Positions 11,801 to 23,099 of a stretch of 64,000 nt of DNA are shown here, piece by piece. The notes under the pieces are model-generated. The model was not told where the DNA came from. It ran no database searches and worked only from the letters and a program-made list of their open reading frames with translations. A program made the translations under genes and the position numbers. Each line of letters starts with the position of its first letter. Positions within the stretch are counted from its first letter, which is position 1. The DNA is from Amyelois transitella (taxonomy: Eukaryota; Arthropoda; Insecta; Lepidoptera; Pyralidae): NCBI RefSeq assembly GCF_032362555.1, contig NC_083515.1, positions 5,305,001 to 5,369,000 of the forward strand, written 5' to 3'.

Positions 11801-14800
11801 GCCATGTACTACACTACTCCATAATGCGCCCTTTCATTTCTAAATATTTTTTTTACAATCTCTGGAAAGCTTAGACAACAATGTTTTTGCACATTAATTT
11901 AATTACATTAAATGCTTTTTTTATACTAGCGATTAATAATGATTACTGACATAGATAAGTGCCTAAGAACACTTGCGACAAACCTTAATTTTTTTTATTC
12001 ATAATACTAAAAAACATTTACGATTTTGTTAAAATTTTGAAATTATAGATACCATAAATGTTAGATCAGACCCTATTTAAACTGAAAAAATGAATTTTCA
12101 CCGAAAGTCATCAAACCTTTCCTGAGATCGCCGCAACAAACATGGACCAGTCATATTTTCTTAATTTAAGCACAATGATGTTGTTACAATGAAGTTCCCG
12201 CCATCTTATTGTTACATTTTTAATAATAAGAAATATTTATTTTAATAACCTTGAGTTTCTCAAATAAAAAGGTTTCATTACACTCTTATAAATTTGCGCT
12301 TGAGTCAGTGCAAGCGGCTGCTGTCTCGCGAACTTTGCGGATGAGTTTTAGAGTGACATGTCCGGGGCTAATGTAATTGCTGCTACCAACTTTACTCGTT
12401 TCTTACTACTGAGCGTTGTTAGGGAACAAATGACTGGAGCTTATACTCGACAACATTTTATGACTAATTTAATAACAGTTCACCTGCAACTGCAATTTAC
12501 GTGCGAACACATTGTGATTTTAATTTTATATTGTGTCACTGGGAATATATGGCTCTGCAGTGCCACATTTAATCAACGACCATAGTACTAAGCTATGACT
12601 ACTTTGCATAAAAGAGCGTTGGCGTTCATAAAAATATACTTTATAAACAAACATTTTAATACTAGACGGCATTCGTCAAATAAATATAATTCGTTCAGTT
12701 TTTTTCTTCGAAAGGATTCACTCATTAAACATGAACTGATCAATATTGTTTAAAAATTTTAATGAATCGATGTTCAGTATTATAAATTAGATAAGTAAAA
12801 TCTTTCTAATCTATGTTTTTCCTATTTTTCTTCTGAAGAAAAAGTACATTTGAACATAACCTTACATCTTTTTCAGTGATTCATGAAGATTTTCATTAAT
12901 AAAATATCGTTTATTTACGTAAAGTGACGCGTTTGAGTTTAGAGTTAGAGTTTCGGTTTAGAGTTGTTTAAATTATATTATCTTATTCCTATCCAATATG
13001 TTTTGTTAAATTATATTATCTTATTCTTAACTTTGACAAATTATTTATTTCACGACATAATTTCAACAAACGCCTACGCTCTCAATACTAATGTGAAAGT
13101 TTTGAAGCGTGGAGGTTTGTAGCGGTGCGGTCATACCTGCGGACGCCGCCGACGCCGGCGGGCGGCGCGGTGGAGTGCGGCACGCCCGGCGGGACTTGCG
13201 CGCCTCCCTGCACGCCGCCCTGCACACTGCCTTGCGGCGCGCACACACAACACCCTGCGCATACACTGCTCTTACTAGGTTGTTTTATTTAAATACGGTA
13301 AGGACAAAAAAAGAGATACCAATGCGCATGTAAAAATAATTTATATTTAAAATTGGTCGCCTATAACTGTTTTTACTTACTACTCAGCTCTGATAGTTTT
13401 CCTTTGTAATAAACAAAGGCCTTTCAAACTAAATATTTCAGAGACGGACCTCTAAATCGAGAAATAGTGTTTACCTATTCTACGATACTTACATTTACAC
13501 GATCTGGGTCAGTGGAGAAAAAAAAATACCCTCATTTTACTTCTATGGCAAATATAATAAAGCATATAAAAAAAATTCATGACTTTGTTGCAATTTTTTT
13601 ACCCTCTGAGTAAAACCGCGAACAGACGAATTCATGGCGAAACTATAAGGGTATCTTGTTTATTACGGCTTACTTATCAAAAGCTTCTAGTCTACCGAGT
13701 AATCTAAAAAAAAATATTTTTAAACTTTTTACACGATCGTCAAAAATGAGCTGAGTGGTTTCCGGCACTTTAGAAAAGAACCATTCTATATCTTTTTTAT
13801 TGATGTCGCAAAAGGCGACTAAGGGATAGTCTTACAAACTTGGGATTCTGCTTGTACCTTTGCGTTATATTGTTGAATAAAGCAGAATATAATGGTTGTT
13901 TAGTAGACATTACATCACATTGAATACATTAAGCACCGCAGATATGTTAATCAAGTAAATCTATGCATTCCATTCAAAATAGGCTATACATTATGTAGCA
14001 CCTATGTTATTAGCCTCCACATAACTGTATTACTGATACTTAATTTGATATATAATGTTTTACGTACTAAGCGAGAGTAAATTATGTATCCCTTAAGGGG
14101 AAGACAGAGCCTACACTCTTAAAAAGACTGAAAGGACTTTTAGCTAGATGGGTTAAATAATGTAATGACCGGTTGCTAGCCTATCTCAAACTATCCTTTC
14201 TGTTGATATACAATCTGATGCGAAGCAGCTCGCACATACCTTGTTTTAACTTGAAAACCGTATAATCGAACTTTACGCTTTGATTGTTCTTTTTTGGTTC
14301 GAGTAGCTTAGCTGTAGAATGAACTTTCTGCGTCTACATGCCCAGACAAGTTGCCGGGAACATTCGGAAGTAGAATAAATGGTCTTCATCGTCACCTGCC
14401 TTTAGGTAAGATGGAAGATAAATGCCTAATCCAATATTGAATAAAAAAAAATCTTCGCTTCCAGCCTAGCATTGAAACTTGCAATAAATGAACTATTCCT
14501 TTAATCGTCTTTATCAAATATAACGGGGTAAAAAAGAGATGAAATGGTCGTATTCTGGTACTGGATTAGCATCAATGAATTCGCATAAGTTTCTAAATGT
14601 TGAGCGATATAAAGATGTTTTTCACTCTTAAAATATTCCTCTGTCTTCGTATTGCGGAAAAAATAAAGCACTTCATTTGTAGTTTTGTGCCGTTAAATGA
14701 AAATATACAGGCTATTTTTGTGTGAAACATGAGCGTTCTCGGAACAAAAGCAATGAAAGAGTTCGGCGAGCGCCATCAATGATGTTTGTCTGGCCGGCTT

Positions 14801-16786
14801 GTCCCTTTTGCTTGATCGTTTAAGTGATATGTGGGGGTATTCGATTACCTACCGTAAAATTATCATTACTAAAGGGGTGTTCATTTTTTGATTTGCTTTC
14901 ATTGGTTTTTGCACTGCTTTAAATAAAACAATGGGAACACCGTATTTTTATTTTTCGTCATTTTTAAAAGTAATGATTTTTAAAGAGTTATTTCTAGAGT
15001 AGCCCCGAATGCAACAAATAATTTTTGCGGAAAGTTAGCAAAGTCCTTTCTTAATGCACCTCTAGACTACATAAGGTACTTACATTGCAAATACGAAATA
15101 GCGGTTTCAGCTGTCCGTTAATATGTCAATCAGTCTGTCTTATCTTTTACAGATAAAGATGAATAGCAATCGAAAATTTCATTTGAAAATAAATTCGTAT
15201 AAATTAACTTCAATGGCGAATCGAAAATATTTAATACTGTTCTGTGATTTAGAACTTTGATGGCCAAACAAAAAAAAATATTCTTGGCACTTTGTGTTCT
15301 GCTAATTGTTATCTTGAACAGTGAAATTGAATTGAACAACCAGCATAAACGAGCATAAGGCGAAAAGACAGCGGCTTTCAAAGTGCGCCTCGCTGATAGA
15401 AAACGCTTAGAGTGACGCCCATTGTTTCATTGTGAAGTACCTATATTTCACTGAATAGGGAACATTTATCTTGTCGACAAAAATAAACAGTTTATTTGTG
15501 AATCTTTTTGTATCTTTTTTTTATTAATGGCAGATTTAATCTTGTTTTGAATAAATGAAATACTTTTCAAAATAAATAACTATTTATTTTGAAATGTTGT
15601 TGATAACAAATAATATCTGTAATAAAAATTCACGTTTACCAGCTAGAACGCATCTGATATTGACAAATAAACTATAAATCTGTTGACAATTTAACGTTTT
15701 ACTTGACTTATGATCAGGTGAATATTGATTTGCTAATTAATCTTGATTTTGTCGATTGTTTTTTGAAAAATTACAGTTAAAGTTAGTAGTTTCGCCGGTA
15801 TCAAGCTTCAAGTTTCGTATCTAGCAACGGCAACAACGAGTATCAACGAGCTGAGAACAGATCATAGCTCAATAAATAGCAAAACGATTCAGCAACGAGA
15901 GCAAACGGTCAGCTACGAGCTGTAGTAACTAACTACGACCAGGTCGTAGCTAGCCGGTAGCAACCAGCTACGAAGGAGTCGTAGCTAGCCGATAGCAACC
16001 AGCTACGAAGGAGTCGTAGCTAGCCGATAGCAACCAGCTACGAAGGAGTCGTAGCTAGCTGATAGCAACCAGCTACGAAGGAGTCGTAGCTAGCCGATAG
16101 CAACCAGCTACGAAGGAGTCGTAGCTAGCCGATAGCAACCAGCTACGAAGGAGTCGTAGCTAGCCGATAGCAACCAGCTACGAAGGAGTCGTAGCTAGCC
16201 GATAGCAACCAGCTACGAAGGAGTCGTAGCTAGCCGATAGCAACCAGCTACGAAGGAGTCGTAGCTAGCCGATAGCAACCAGCTACGAAGGAGTCGTAGC
16301 TAGCCGGTAGCAACCAGCTACGAAGGGGTCGTAGCTCAACTTTAGCAACAAGCTACGAACGGCTCGTAGCTAGCCGGTAGCAACCAACTACGAAGGGGTC
16401 GTAGCTCAACTGTAGCAACAAGCTACGAACGGGTCGTAGTTCATCAGTAGCAAATTGTGAACGGGACGTAGCTTAACTGTAGCCGGAAGCAAAGTGTACG
16501 GAGCAATGAGTCTATTACGCTTAACTAGCAAAGGTTTGTAGTTTATAAGTCTAAATTGTTCTTATATATTTTTTAAATATAATATTAGAAGTTTGTTATT
16601 TCATTTTTTATCTTCTGCTCTTCACAATACTATTATAGAATAAGAGACACCTTCAAGAATATAACTTAGAAGCAACTTTTATACACTATCATAAATACGC
16701 TAAAGACACTAAGAAGGTAGTAATAGAATACCGGCGAGTGCTGCGACAGCTGCCAGCGAAAGGAGGGCGGAGCGGCTGCGTGCCAT
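8821..16786 (-). CDS. candidate four-exon gene for a small signal-bearing membrane protein, family unknown
   Basis: Exons, in order of transcription: 16786-16732, 13254-13137, 9204-9089 and 8921-8821, giving 129 residues. Exon 1 begins ATG GCA with an in-frame stop upstream and encodes MARSRSALLSLAAVAALA, a good signal or signal-anchor helix (residues 7-23). Exon 2 (20-57) is Gly/Pro/Gln-rich. Exon 3 (59-96) is Arg-rich, with W71, W84 and an RGD at 74-76. Exon 4 gives a hydrophobic helix (about 96-113), then an acidic tail with Cys117 and a stop. Support: phases 1, 2 and 1 match at all three joins, frames stay open, exon GC is far above the flanks, and donors such as TTAG/GTAAGT are good; the exon 1 donor (GCCG/GTATTC) is weak. 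Introns hold SINE-A pieces and the minisatellite. The basic stretch before the second helix conflicts with a simple type I topology, so two membrane passes are possible. I recognise no family. Confidence 0.55.
13747..13862 (+). repeat. SINE-A, 5' half
   Basis: GAGTGGTTTCCGGCAC followed by the GTCGCAAAAGGCGACTAAGG block. It is cut off after the TTGGGATTCT word. It lies in the intron or upstream flank between the exons at 13137 and 16732. Confidence 0.65.
14086..14190 (-). repeat. SINE-A, partial
   Basis: Minus-strand match to the SINE-A 3' half (TATCCCTTAAGGGGAAGACA on plus), with a short deletion before GGTTGCTAGCC. It is in the same intron as the piece at 13747 but in opposite orientation. 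Confidence 0.6.
15820..16490. repeat. 35-bp minisatellite with a hairpin in every unit
   Basis: About 15 units with a strict 35-nt period run from 15943 to 16467 (unit starts at 15943, 15978, 16013 and so on to 16433). Each core unit contains AGCTACGA, a 5-nt spacer AGGAG, then TCGTAGCT: an 8-bp perfect stem. It also carries GCTAGC. The central units are almost identical; units diverge at both edges and decay into loose CAACGAG words before 15940. Every frame meets TAG stops, so it is not coding. It sits inside the first coding intron of the minus-strand gene at 8821-16786. Confidence 0.95.
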
Positions 16787-16869
16787 GTCAGCAGGGCATG
16801 CCGCGCGACGCGGGCCGCGTCATCGCCGCGACATGCCGGCCACCGCCGTCCACACGCCGCTACCGGGAC
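16732..16869 (-). other. 5' leader plus first coding exon
   Basis: This is the first coding exon of the gene above, with its leader. A strong pyrimidine tract and acceptor (TTTCTCTTCTTTAG) precede 16869. The leader contains a tiny upstream frame, ATG TCG CGG CGA TGA, in the same frame as the main ATG at 16786, which could damp translation. The donor after 16732 is GCCG/GTATTC, which is weak. Confidence 0.45.
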
Positions 16870-16984
16870 CTAAAGAAGAGAAATTATAGAAAAAAGATTG
16901 ATAAATCCTCTTTAAGAACTTGTGAAGAAATCGTCTATAGTTTTGTCTACTTCACTAGACGGCTAGGACTACTAGTTATTAGTG

Positions 16985-17200
16985 TCGTCTAGGACAGGGA
17001 AGTTCGAATCCCGGCCAGGGCATGATGAGAAAAGAACTTTTTCTGATTGGACTGGGTCTTGGATGTTTTATCTATTTATATATATCTATTTTTATCTATT
17101 TATTTATATATATTGTTTTATCTATTTATTTATATAATACTTATGTATTTATTATAAAATATAGTATCGTTGGGTTAGTACCTCATTCATGACCACTTTA
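16985..17200 (+). repeat. SINE-C, head-truncated copy
   Basis: It starts inside the tRNA-like head (GTTCGAATCCCGGCCAGGGC), keeps the TGATGAGAAAAGAACTTTTT body, and contains an expanded TCTATTTATATA simple repeat at 17060-17140 not seen in other copies. It ends near GTTAGTACCTC. Confidence 0.75.
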
Positions 17201-17825
17201 TACAATGTTGCAGTGCAGATGTGTGTAGGCTTTATATCATCAGACTAACGATATGCATTGCCAATGTGAAAAACACCCGCAATTATTTCGATTGGTACAC
17301 AACAAACTACAGTTCATTATCTAGAAGATATTGTTCAAGCCACACCACAACAATCAATATAAATTCCTAGGCTAGACTAGTTCAACGGTGAATTCAGCCG
17401 CGGGGTATGTTCAACTTTATTAATGGCTTCCAAATGGGTTGTATCTATGCACGTCTGAACTGCCAGTCTCCATCATACTCCTATTAATTTTCGAATATGT
17501 CCGTTGAATTATCTGTGGTAAATAGACTATGTAAATGGAATTTACCCTCTAACAAATCAATTTATCGTTATTGGACTTTATAGGCGGAAAGCAATATGGT
17601 AATGAAATGGGTATATGTGGCCACATGTAATAGCTATTAAATTGCTGTCATGGTTTTTCAATCACAGTTTGAATGGTTAAGCTTTTGTTATCATTTATTT
17701 GCAATAAATTTTGACTTTTATTTCCTAAATGTGATTTTTGTTTTACCCTGAATTACAATCGCTTGTTAACGTTATTAGCTCATCGATTGTTTTCGGTGTA
17801 TTCAATGATTATATTACTTCACTAA

Positions 17826-18025
17826 AGGCCGCCCGCGACTTCGTCCGCATGGAAACCCTATCAATCCCGCGGGAACTCTGGGATAAAAAGTAGCCTATGT
17901 GTTATTCTGGGTCTTCAGCTACCTACATACCAAATTTCATGGTAATCGGTTCAGTAGTTTTTGCGTGAAAGAGTAACAAACATCCATACAAACTTTCGCC
18001 TTTATAATAGTAGTAGGATAATTCA
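17826..18025 (+). repeat. repeat D, RTE-like LINE 3' end
   Basis: A familiar arthropod LINE tail layout: GCCCGCGACTTCGTCCGC, a middle containing TACCAAATTTCATGGTAATC and GGTTCAGTAGTTTTTGCGTG, then ACTTTCGCCTTTATAATAGT. A second copy is at 28475. No reverse-transcriptase reading frame is attached. Confidence 0.65.
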
Positions 18026-18286
18026 CGTCTTATCCCTGAGAAGAAGCCCGGACATGACCATCCTGAAGGAAGTGCGTAAGTCAGATAAATATCTAATAGA
18101 TGAAAATGTATCCAATATGAGATGAGAAAAAATAGTAAAAGTAATCTAAGAATCGGAAAAAGAACTATTTCCAATCTTGAAATTATCAAGAAGAGAACCC
18201 GTTGAGTTCTGTGGTGAGAAAGTTGCCACAGTGCCAACGAGACTATAAGGAATAACTAATTACTAAGAATGACTTTTTTTTAAAAG

Positions 18287-18500
18287 GCAATTTTTACGTC
18301 GTAAAAGGCGACTAAGGGATAGGCTTATAAACTTGGGATTCTTGTTTTAGGCGACAGGCTAGCAACCTGTCACTATTTAAATCTCAATTCTATCATTAAG
18401 CCAAACAGCTGAACGTAACCTATCAGTATTTTTAAAACTGTAGGCTCTGTCTACTCCGCAGGTATATAAACGTGATTAAATGTGTGCACATATGTATGTA
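18287..18500 (+). repeat. SINE-A, head-truncated
   Basis: It runs from TACGTCGTAAAAGGCGACTA to the ATGTATGTA tail. The first 60 nt of the full repeat are absent. Confidence 0.75.
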
Positions 18501-19789
18501 TTATTTTTAAATAGATTTCAAAGTTCATCAATTTCATAAAATAATGTAATTATTTTTAACAAACTGATGATCACAATCCATTCCTCAAAAGACATCGGAA
18601 AATTGCTTTAGAAAAAAAAAGTTTGTTACGTCACCATCACGCGACGTTCTAATCAAAGTAAAAAGGAGTTCCTTTGGGGGCGCCGTTCTCGCATGCTTTT
18701 ACAATATTAACTCACAATCGTCTGAGACGAGGGTACGGCTCTTACTTATAACGGAAAGAACAACAGGTGGTCTATATTTAATGGTTATACTAGGATACGA
18801 TTAATTTGTCTGTCTGGTTAGAAGCGATGTACGACTAAAAATGAAGAATGTGCAGAATTGCTATTTCATAAAGTAACGCAACTTCAGTAACCCGCACATG
18901 CATCATTCACATAATTTCTGTTCTGTCTCAACTTTGCACCCCCGGTCACCCTTCGCCGTAATGCTGGTTCTGGGGTTCACTTTTCACTTTATCCGATTTG
19001 CTTCGTCTTCTCTTTTAAGATCATTTGCACGCATATCAACTTTAATAACCAGGGATTCTTCGGCCTTTTGTATAGGTAAACATAAGTAACATGTTTTTCT
19101 TATCGTGTTTTGCTTACCTACATAGTATATTATTTTTAAGTGTTTTTTTAGGAACCAAGTTGTCAAGAAAAGAAAATTGTTACAAAAGACTCCTACCAAA
19201 TTAAATTAACGTATATTCTTTTGTGTTTTGATTATTTGTTTCCAATGTCACTGAAATATCGAGAGAGCGCCCATTGCGGCGAGGGCTGACGGAGGTCACG
19301 TTTACTGAAACACCCGTTTAAATGATATCCGGAGAATTTGGGTATAGCTCGGGAGATTTAATTGTTCCGCAAACAAGGGTTCTTTGTGGACCATGTAGTT
19401 TGTAGTTTGGTATTTGCTATCAAAATTAATGTAATTTAGTATAATTGTTGTAGTTTGCTCATCTAAGGAAAATTTTGGTTCGGTACACTGTAAATTGCTT
19501 ACGGTGTACCTGCCTATAGAAATATAAACATCGTTATAATGTCCGGAAATGTAGGATATTTTTCTTCAGTTTCGTTAAGTTTTTCCGATTATATTGAACA
19601 CTGCTATAAAACTATTAAAACCTTTTAATGATGCTTGTTTGTAAGTTTTTAATTAAGCAACTTTAAAACGAAAGTCATTAAAGCGTAGAAAAAAATCGGA
19701 CAGTTGGTATCTTTTCACAACATCACGCCTGTCGGAAGTGTAATTAAAGATCCTTATTGTTTTTAAAGGAAAGGAAATAAAATAAGACG
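18501..19789. other. no gene recognised
   Basis: Mostly AT-rich. A moderately GC-rich patch at 19255-19330 shows no splice sites or domain I can name. Confidence 0.4.
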
Positions 19790-19880
19790 CGGCAATAAAA
19801 TTCTCAGTACAATGATGAATGAAGGCTGAGCGTCCGCGGCAACAATAGATGTCACGCACTTGCGACCTCATAACCATCGA
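19790..19880 (-). repeat. repeat E, left copy of an inverted pair
   Basis: The minus strand carries AAGTGCGTGACATCTATTGT followed by TGCCGCGGACG. The same words occur on the plus strand at 21174-21270. Similarity is clear over roughly 70-90 nt and then fades. Both copies can be read as VRDIYCCRGRSA, but without start or splice context. Confidence 0.55.
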
Positions 19881-20904
19881 CTACAATTTATGGACACTTT
19901 CCCGCCTCCCGCGAGACACCAACACATAGTTGCCAGACCTGACAACCATCATTAATCTTAGTTATGCCAGCATATAGCTCAGTGTTTGGTAACAATGATA
20001 CAACGTTGTTTTAAGTTTAGAAAGGACATTTGAGGCTTAATATCTCTCTCATCATAGCGTTTTCTGATTGCAATTTCGTTTTGGCTTAAAGTCTGAATCA
20101 TTATAAGTTACGGAAAATCCATTTTATTCGTAGAGTCTGGATACCGATAGAATAAATTTAGTTCTCGAATGCCATTGAAAACGACGATTTGGTTTCAAAA
20201 TTGATTTTATTGGGACAACTAACCGGCGTTGTTTCAATCTACATATTTCAGATATGAATACTGAATTGGGTTTATTAATTTTGTATTTATTCATTAGATA
20301 AACGAAAACGAATGTTTCTTCATTATTGAATTTTTACCAGACTTATGTTTCTTGCATACTCGTAGTTGTGATATCAAAGAAATGCTTATTGATTACATAT
20401 TACGTCATGTATGAGTTGTCGTAAGCGATCTTCAATTATTTCCAATAATAACTATTGGATCAATTAAACTGGATCAAAACTTAATTAAAATGTATGGCAA
20501 CGTTGAAATGAAGTAGTTATGAAGCTCGTTAGCAGCCGACGCTTTCTATATCTGTAACTCTTCCATGCAACTGTAACGAAACGAGTTTCAAATACTGCAG
20601 TTTAGTTACTAAATGAATGTGCTCAAGTTTCCCAGCGCTTGTTTACAACGGGAAGTATTTGTTGGTATCATTGTTTATGTTGGTATTACTCAGATTTATG
20701 TTGGCAAGGCTGGCAAATCTGTATATTGGTGTCGTTAGAGAAGGCGGGAACACAAACAAACTTTATGTGCTTTATAGTTACGGACTTGTCAGAGTCAATA
20801 ATTACAAGTCTCAAAGCCATAAAATAATGTCAGATTGCTAGCCTATCTTACAAAAGATTTTTAAACTATAAGTAAGCCTTTAAATCTTCATTCATTACAT
20901 CATC

Positions 20905-21075
20905 ATACTCCTGGAGTTAGACTCGGTTGCGTCCTGTGATTTTCTTTATGAAGTCCCTTTTATTTCATTTGTCCTTTATAAAGACCAAACTTTGTGGTTT
21001 TACGTCCGGTTGCATGAACGTGCAGATTTCTTCACGATGTTTTCCCTCAACATAAAAACAACATTCGCAATCTTT
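20905..21075 (+). repeat. repeat F fragment
   Basis: It contains TAGACTCGGTTGCGTCCTGT and, further on, GTGCAGATTTCTTCACGATG TTTTCC. Both words recur in the same order at 42000-42242, and one or other of them at 61400 and 63580. It is a dispersed lepidopteran-type repeat, probably the end of a non-LTR element. Confidence 0.55.
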
Positions 21076-21169
21076 TCATTGATGGACTTTTAATAATCTG
21101 CACATGAAGAGTGCACTTGAAGTCAAGAAAAACAGCTGCTTACCGGCATTCCCCATGTCTTTTTAGCAA

Positions 21170-21290
21170 TTTATGAGGTCGAAGTGCGTGACATCTATTG
21201 TTGCCGCGGGCGGTCAGCCCTTGTCCATCATTGTAGCGCTATTTTTTTTGTCCAGTCTTATTTATATTTTTCTCTTGTTAAAGACACAAT
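21170..21290 (+). repeat. repeat E, right copy of an inverted pair
   Basis: ATGAGGTCGAAGTGCGTGAC and the following TGTTGCCGCGGGCGG match the minus-strand copy at 19790-19880, so the two copies face each other about 1.3 kb apart. Confidence 0.55.
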
Positions 21291-22014
21291 CATATTCAAA
21301 AGTGGCGGCAATGGAATTGGTAATTCGGAACAGTTTGTCCAATTGCTGCTTATCACCATAGGACATGTTGTTTTCAATTGTTAATATCCTAAGTTTGTTT
21401 GTGTTTGCCTAAATTTATTATAACAAAACCACACTAAAAAGTTTTGCGTGCCCGTTTATGATGTAAATTCGATTTAATCTTTTTTTCAGCAGAACGGTTA
21501 TGCGGAACTCGCACACGCTACAAACCACACGTGTCTTTTGCACTCCTTGGTAGGTGAAAATTATATCAGATATGTAAAAATTACAACGCCTTGTCTGGCA
21601 GATATTAGATCTGCAGTAATGATAAAAATTCTTCATACCATATTTCCAAATGAATTCAAACATATGATTACGATGCGACACAAAAAATCTAAATATCATC
21701 CGCATTAATCTCTGAATGTACTCGTAATTAATATAACAATGTCAAATTCACGATGTTACTGTTGAAAGCTATCAAACCCATTAATAATGTTGTTTTTATG
21801 GCTTTAGGCGTTCAGTCGTAAATTTCAACACCCTTGTATTTTTTCAAATCTTTGTTACAAATTGATCACCAGTTCAAGAATATTATCTTTTACTTTTTAA
21901 ACATTTTTTTGCAGTTAAATTCCAATTATTTTGTCGACACAGCCATATTCTGATTTCTATGGACATAAATATATATCTGTTGATATCACGTTTAATTATT
22001 CTGGTTAAAGGTGA

Positions 22015-22140
22015 CTGACATATCTTTCAATGCACAGCCGAAACCACTGATCGGATTTCACTGAAATTGCCCTGTATTAGCGCTGGAATTCTCAATAATA
22101 GATTTTAACTCATTGCAAGAAAGGGGTGACTCTCATCCGA
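22015..22140 (+). repeat. old LINE tail remnant
   Basis: CAATGCACAGCCGAAACCAC and TGATCGGATTTCACTGAAAT follow the pattern of arthropod LINE 3' regions (an 'AAACCACT..CGGATT...GAAATT' core). It is heavily decayed, and assignment is by pattern only. A similar decayed core is near 28720-28780. Confidence 0.35.
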
Positions 22141-22364
22141 ATTTATTTAATATAATAAAATTAAAAAATTATCCCATTTCAATTTGATATATAATTATCT
22201 TTGAATTATTCCTTATTGTAAGCGCGAAAGTCAATTAGTATTTTATAACCACCTTAGTGCTTTATCTACATAACCAATCTTCAATTGTCAGGAGAAATCA
22301 AAATTGGCATGAATTTAATTAGTTAAGAATATATATCTTACTGATAAGATTCTTTAAGATTAGG

Positions 22365-22500
22365 AATAGGGTCTTGGTAGAAGGGGAAGACCAAAACAAT
22401 ACTGGCTTGACGTCGGGAAAGATGATGCTAATGGCAGAGGGTGCAACTGGGAACACGCCATAATGAGAGAGCAATATAGTAAGATAAGATTATCTTATCT
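22365..22500 (+). pseudogene. reverse-transcriptase C-terminal fragment (non-LTR)
   Basis: One frame reads GRRGRPKQYWLDVGKDD, then GCNWEHAIMREQY. This is the GRPxxxWLD ... DRxxW-like C-terminal end found in RTE-type LINE proteins. There is no start, no catalytic YADD region and no attached tail, so it is an isolated dead fragment. Confidence 0.55.
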
Positions 22501-22838
22501 CGGAAAAAGTAGTACCGTGAAATTTTGTATAAAGTACTTACCTATTATTTTATGCGCAAAATCTATTACAATAATATCCCAAATATTTTTTATTGAGTGT
22601 ACGTTGTTATTGTCATAAAAAATAACGTCTTTGATACATCGTTCCCATTACGTCGTTAATAATGTTTCTGTCATAGTTTTCCTCAGTTTTCTTTCCTGTA
22701 CAATTCAGCCTGCTTTGTCGGACTCGCTAACATTGTAAAACTTCCGACTTGGAGTTAAAGCTTGGATTATTTTTCATGTCTGTTATGTGAACCATGTAGG
22801 AAGTCCATTGTTTCATGTGTCCTTATAGTTTTCATTTG

Positions 22839-23099
22839 ACATACATACATACATACATATGGTCACGTCTATATCCCTTGCGGGGTAGACAGAGCCAACA
22901 GTCTTGAAAAGACTGAATGGCCACGTTCAGCTATTTGGATTAATGATAGAATTGAGATTCAAATAGCGACAGGTTGCTAGCCCTAAAAAGAATCCCAAGT
23001 TTGTAAGCCTATCCCTTAATCGCTTTTTACGACATCCATGGGAAAAAGATGGAGTCGTCCTATTCTTTTTTTGTATTGGTGCCGGGAACCACACGGACC
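22839..23099 (-). repeat. SINE-A, full-length copy
   Basis: A complete minus-strand copy: ACATACATAC tail at the low end, the GGGGTAGACAGAGCCAACAG block, and a clear GGTGCCGGGAACCACACGG head at the high end. It is a good reference copy with that at 29845. Confidence 0.85.

Noticed and set aside
13137-13254. Plus-strand Cys/Pro frame (CAPPCTPPCTLPC)
   Set aside because: It is complementary to the minus-strand exon that fits in phase between its neighbours; the plus-strand splice sites are weaker.
15820-16490. CRISPR-like array
   Set aside because: The units are contiguous tandem repeats without variable spacers, in a eukaryotic genome.
16732-16869. Plus-strand reading GECCDSCQRKEGG, reminiscent of a cysteine-rich growth-factor-binding module
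   Set aside because: No further module residues follow. The opposite strand has a strong acceptor, a good ATG and a clear signal-like helix in phase with the next exon.
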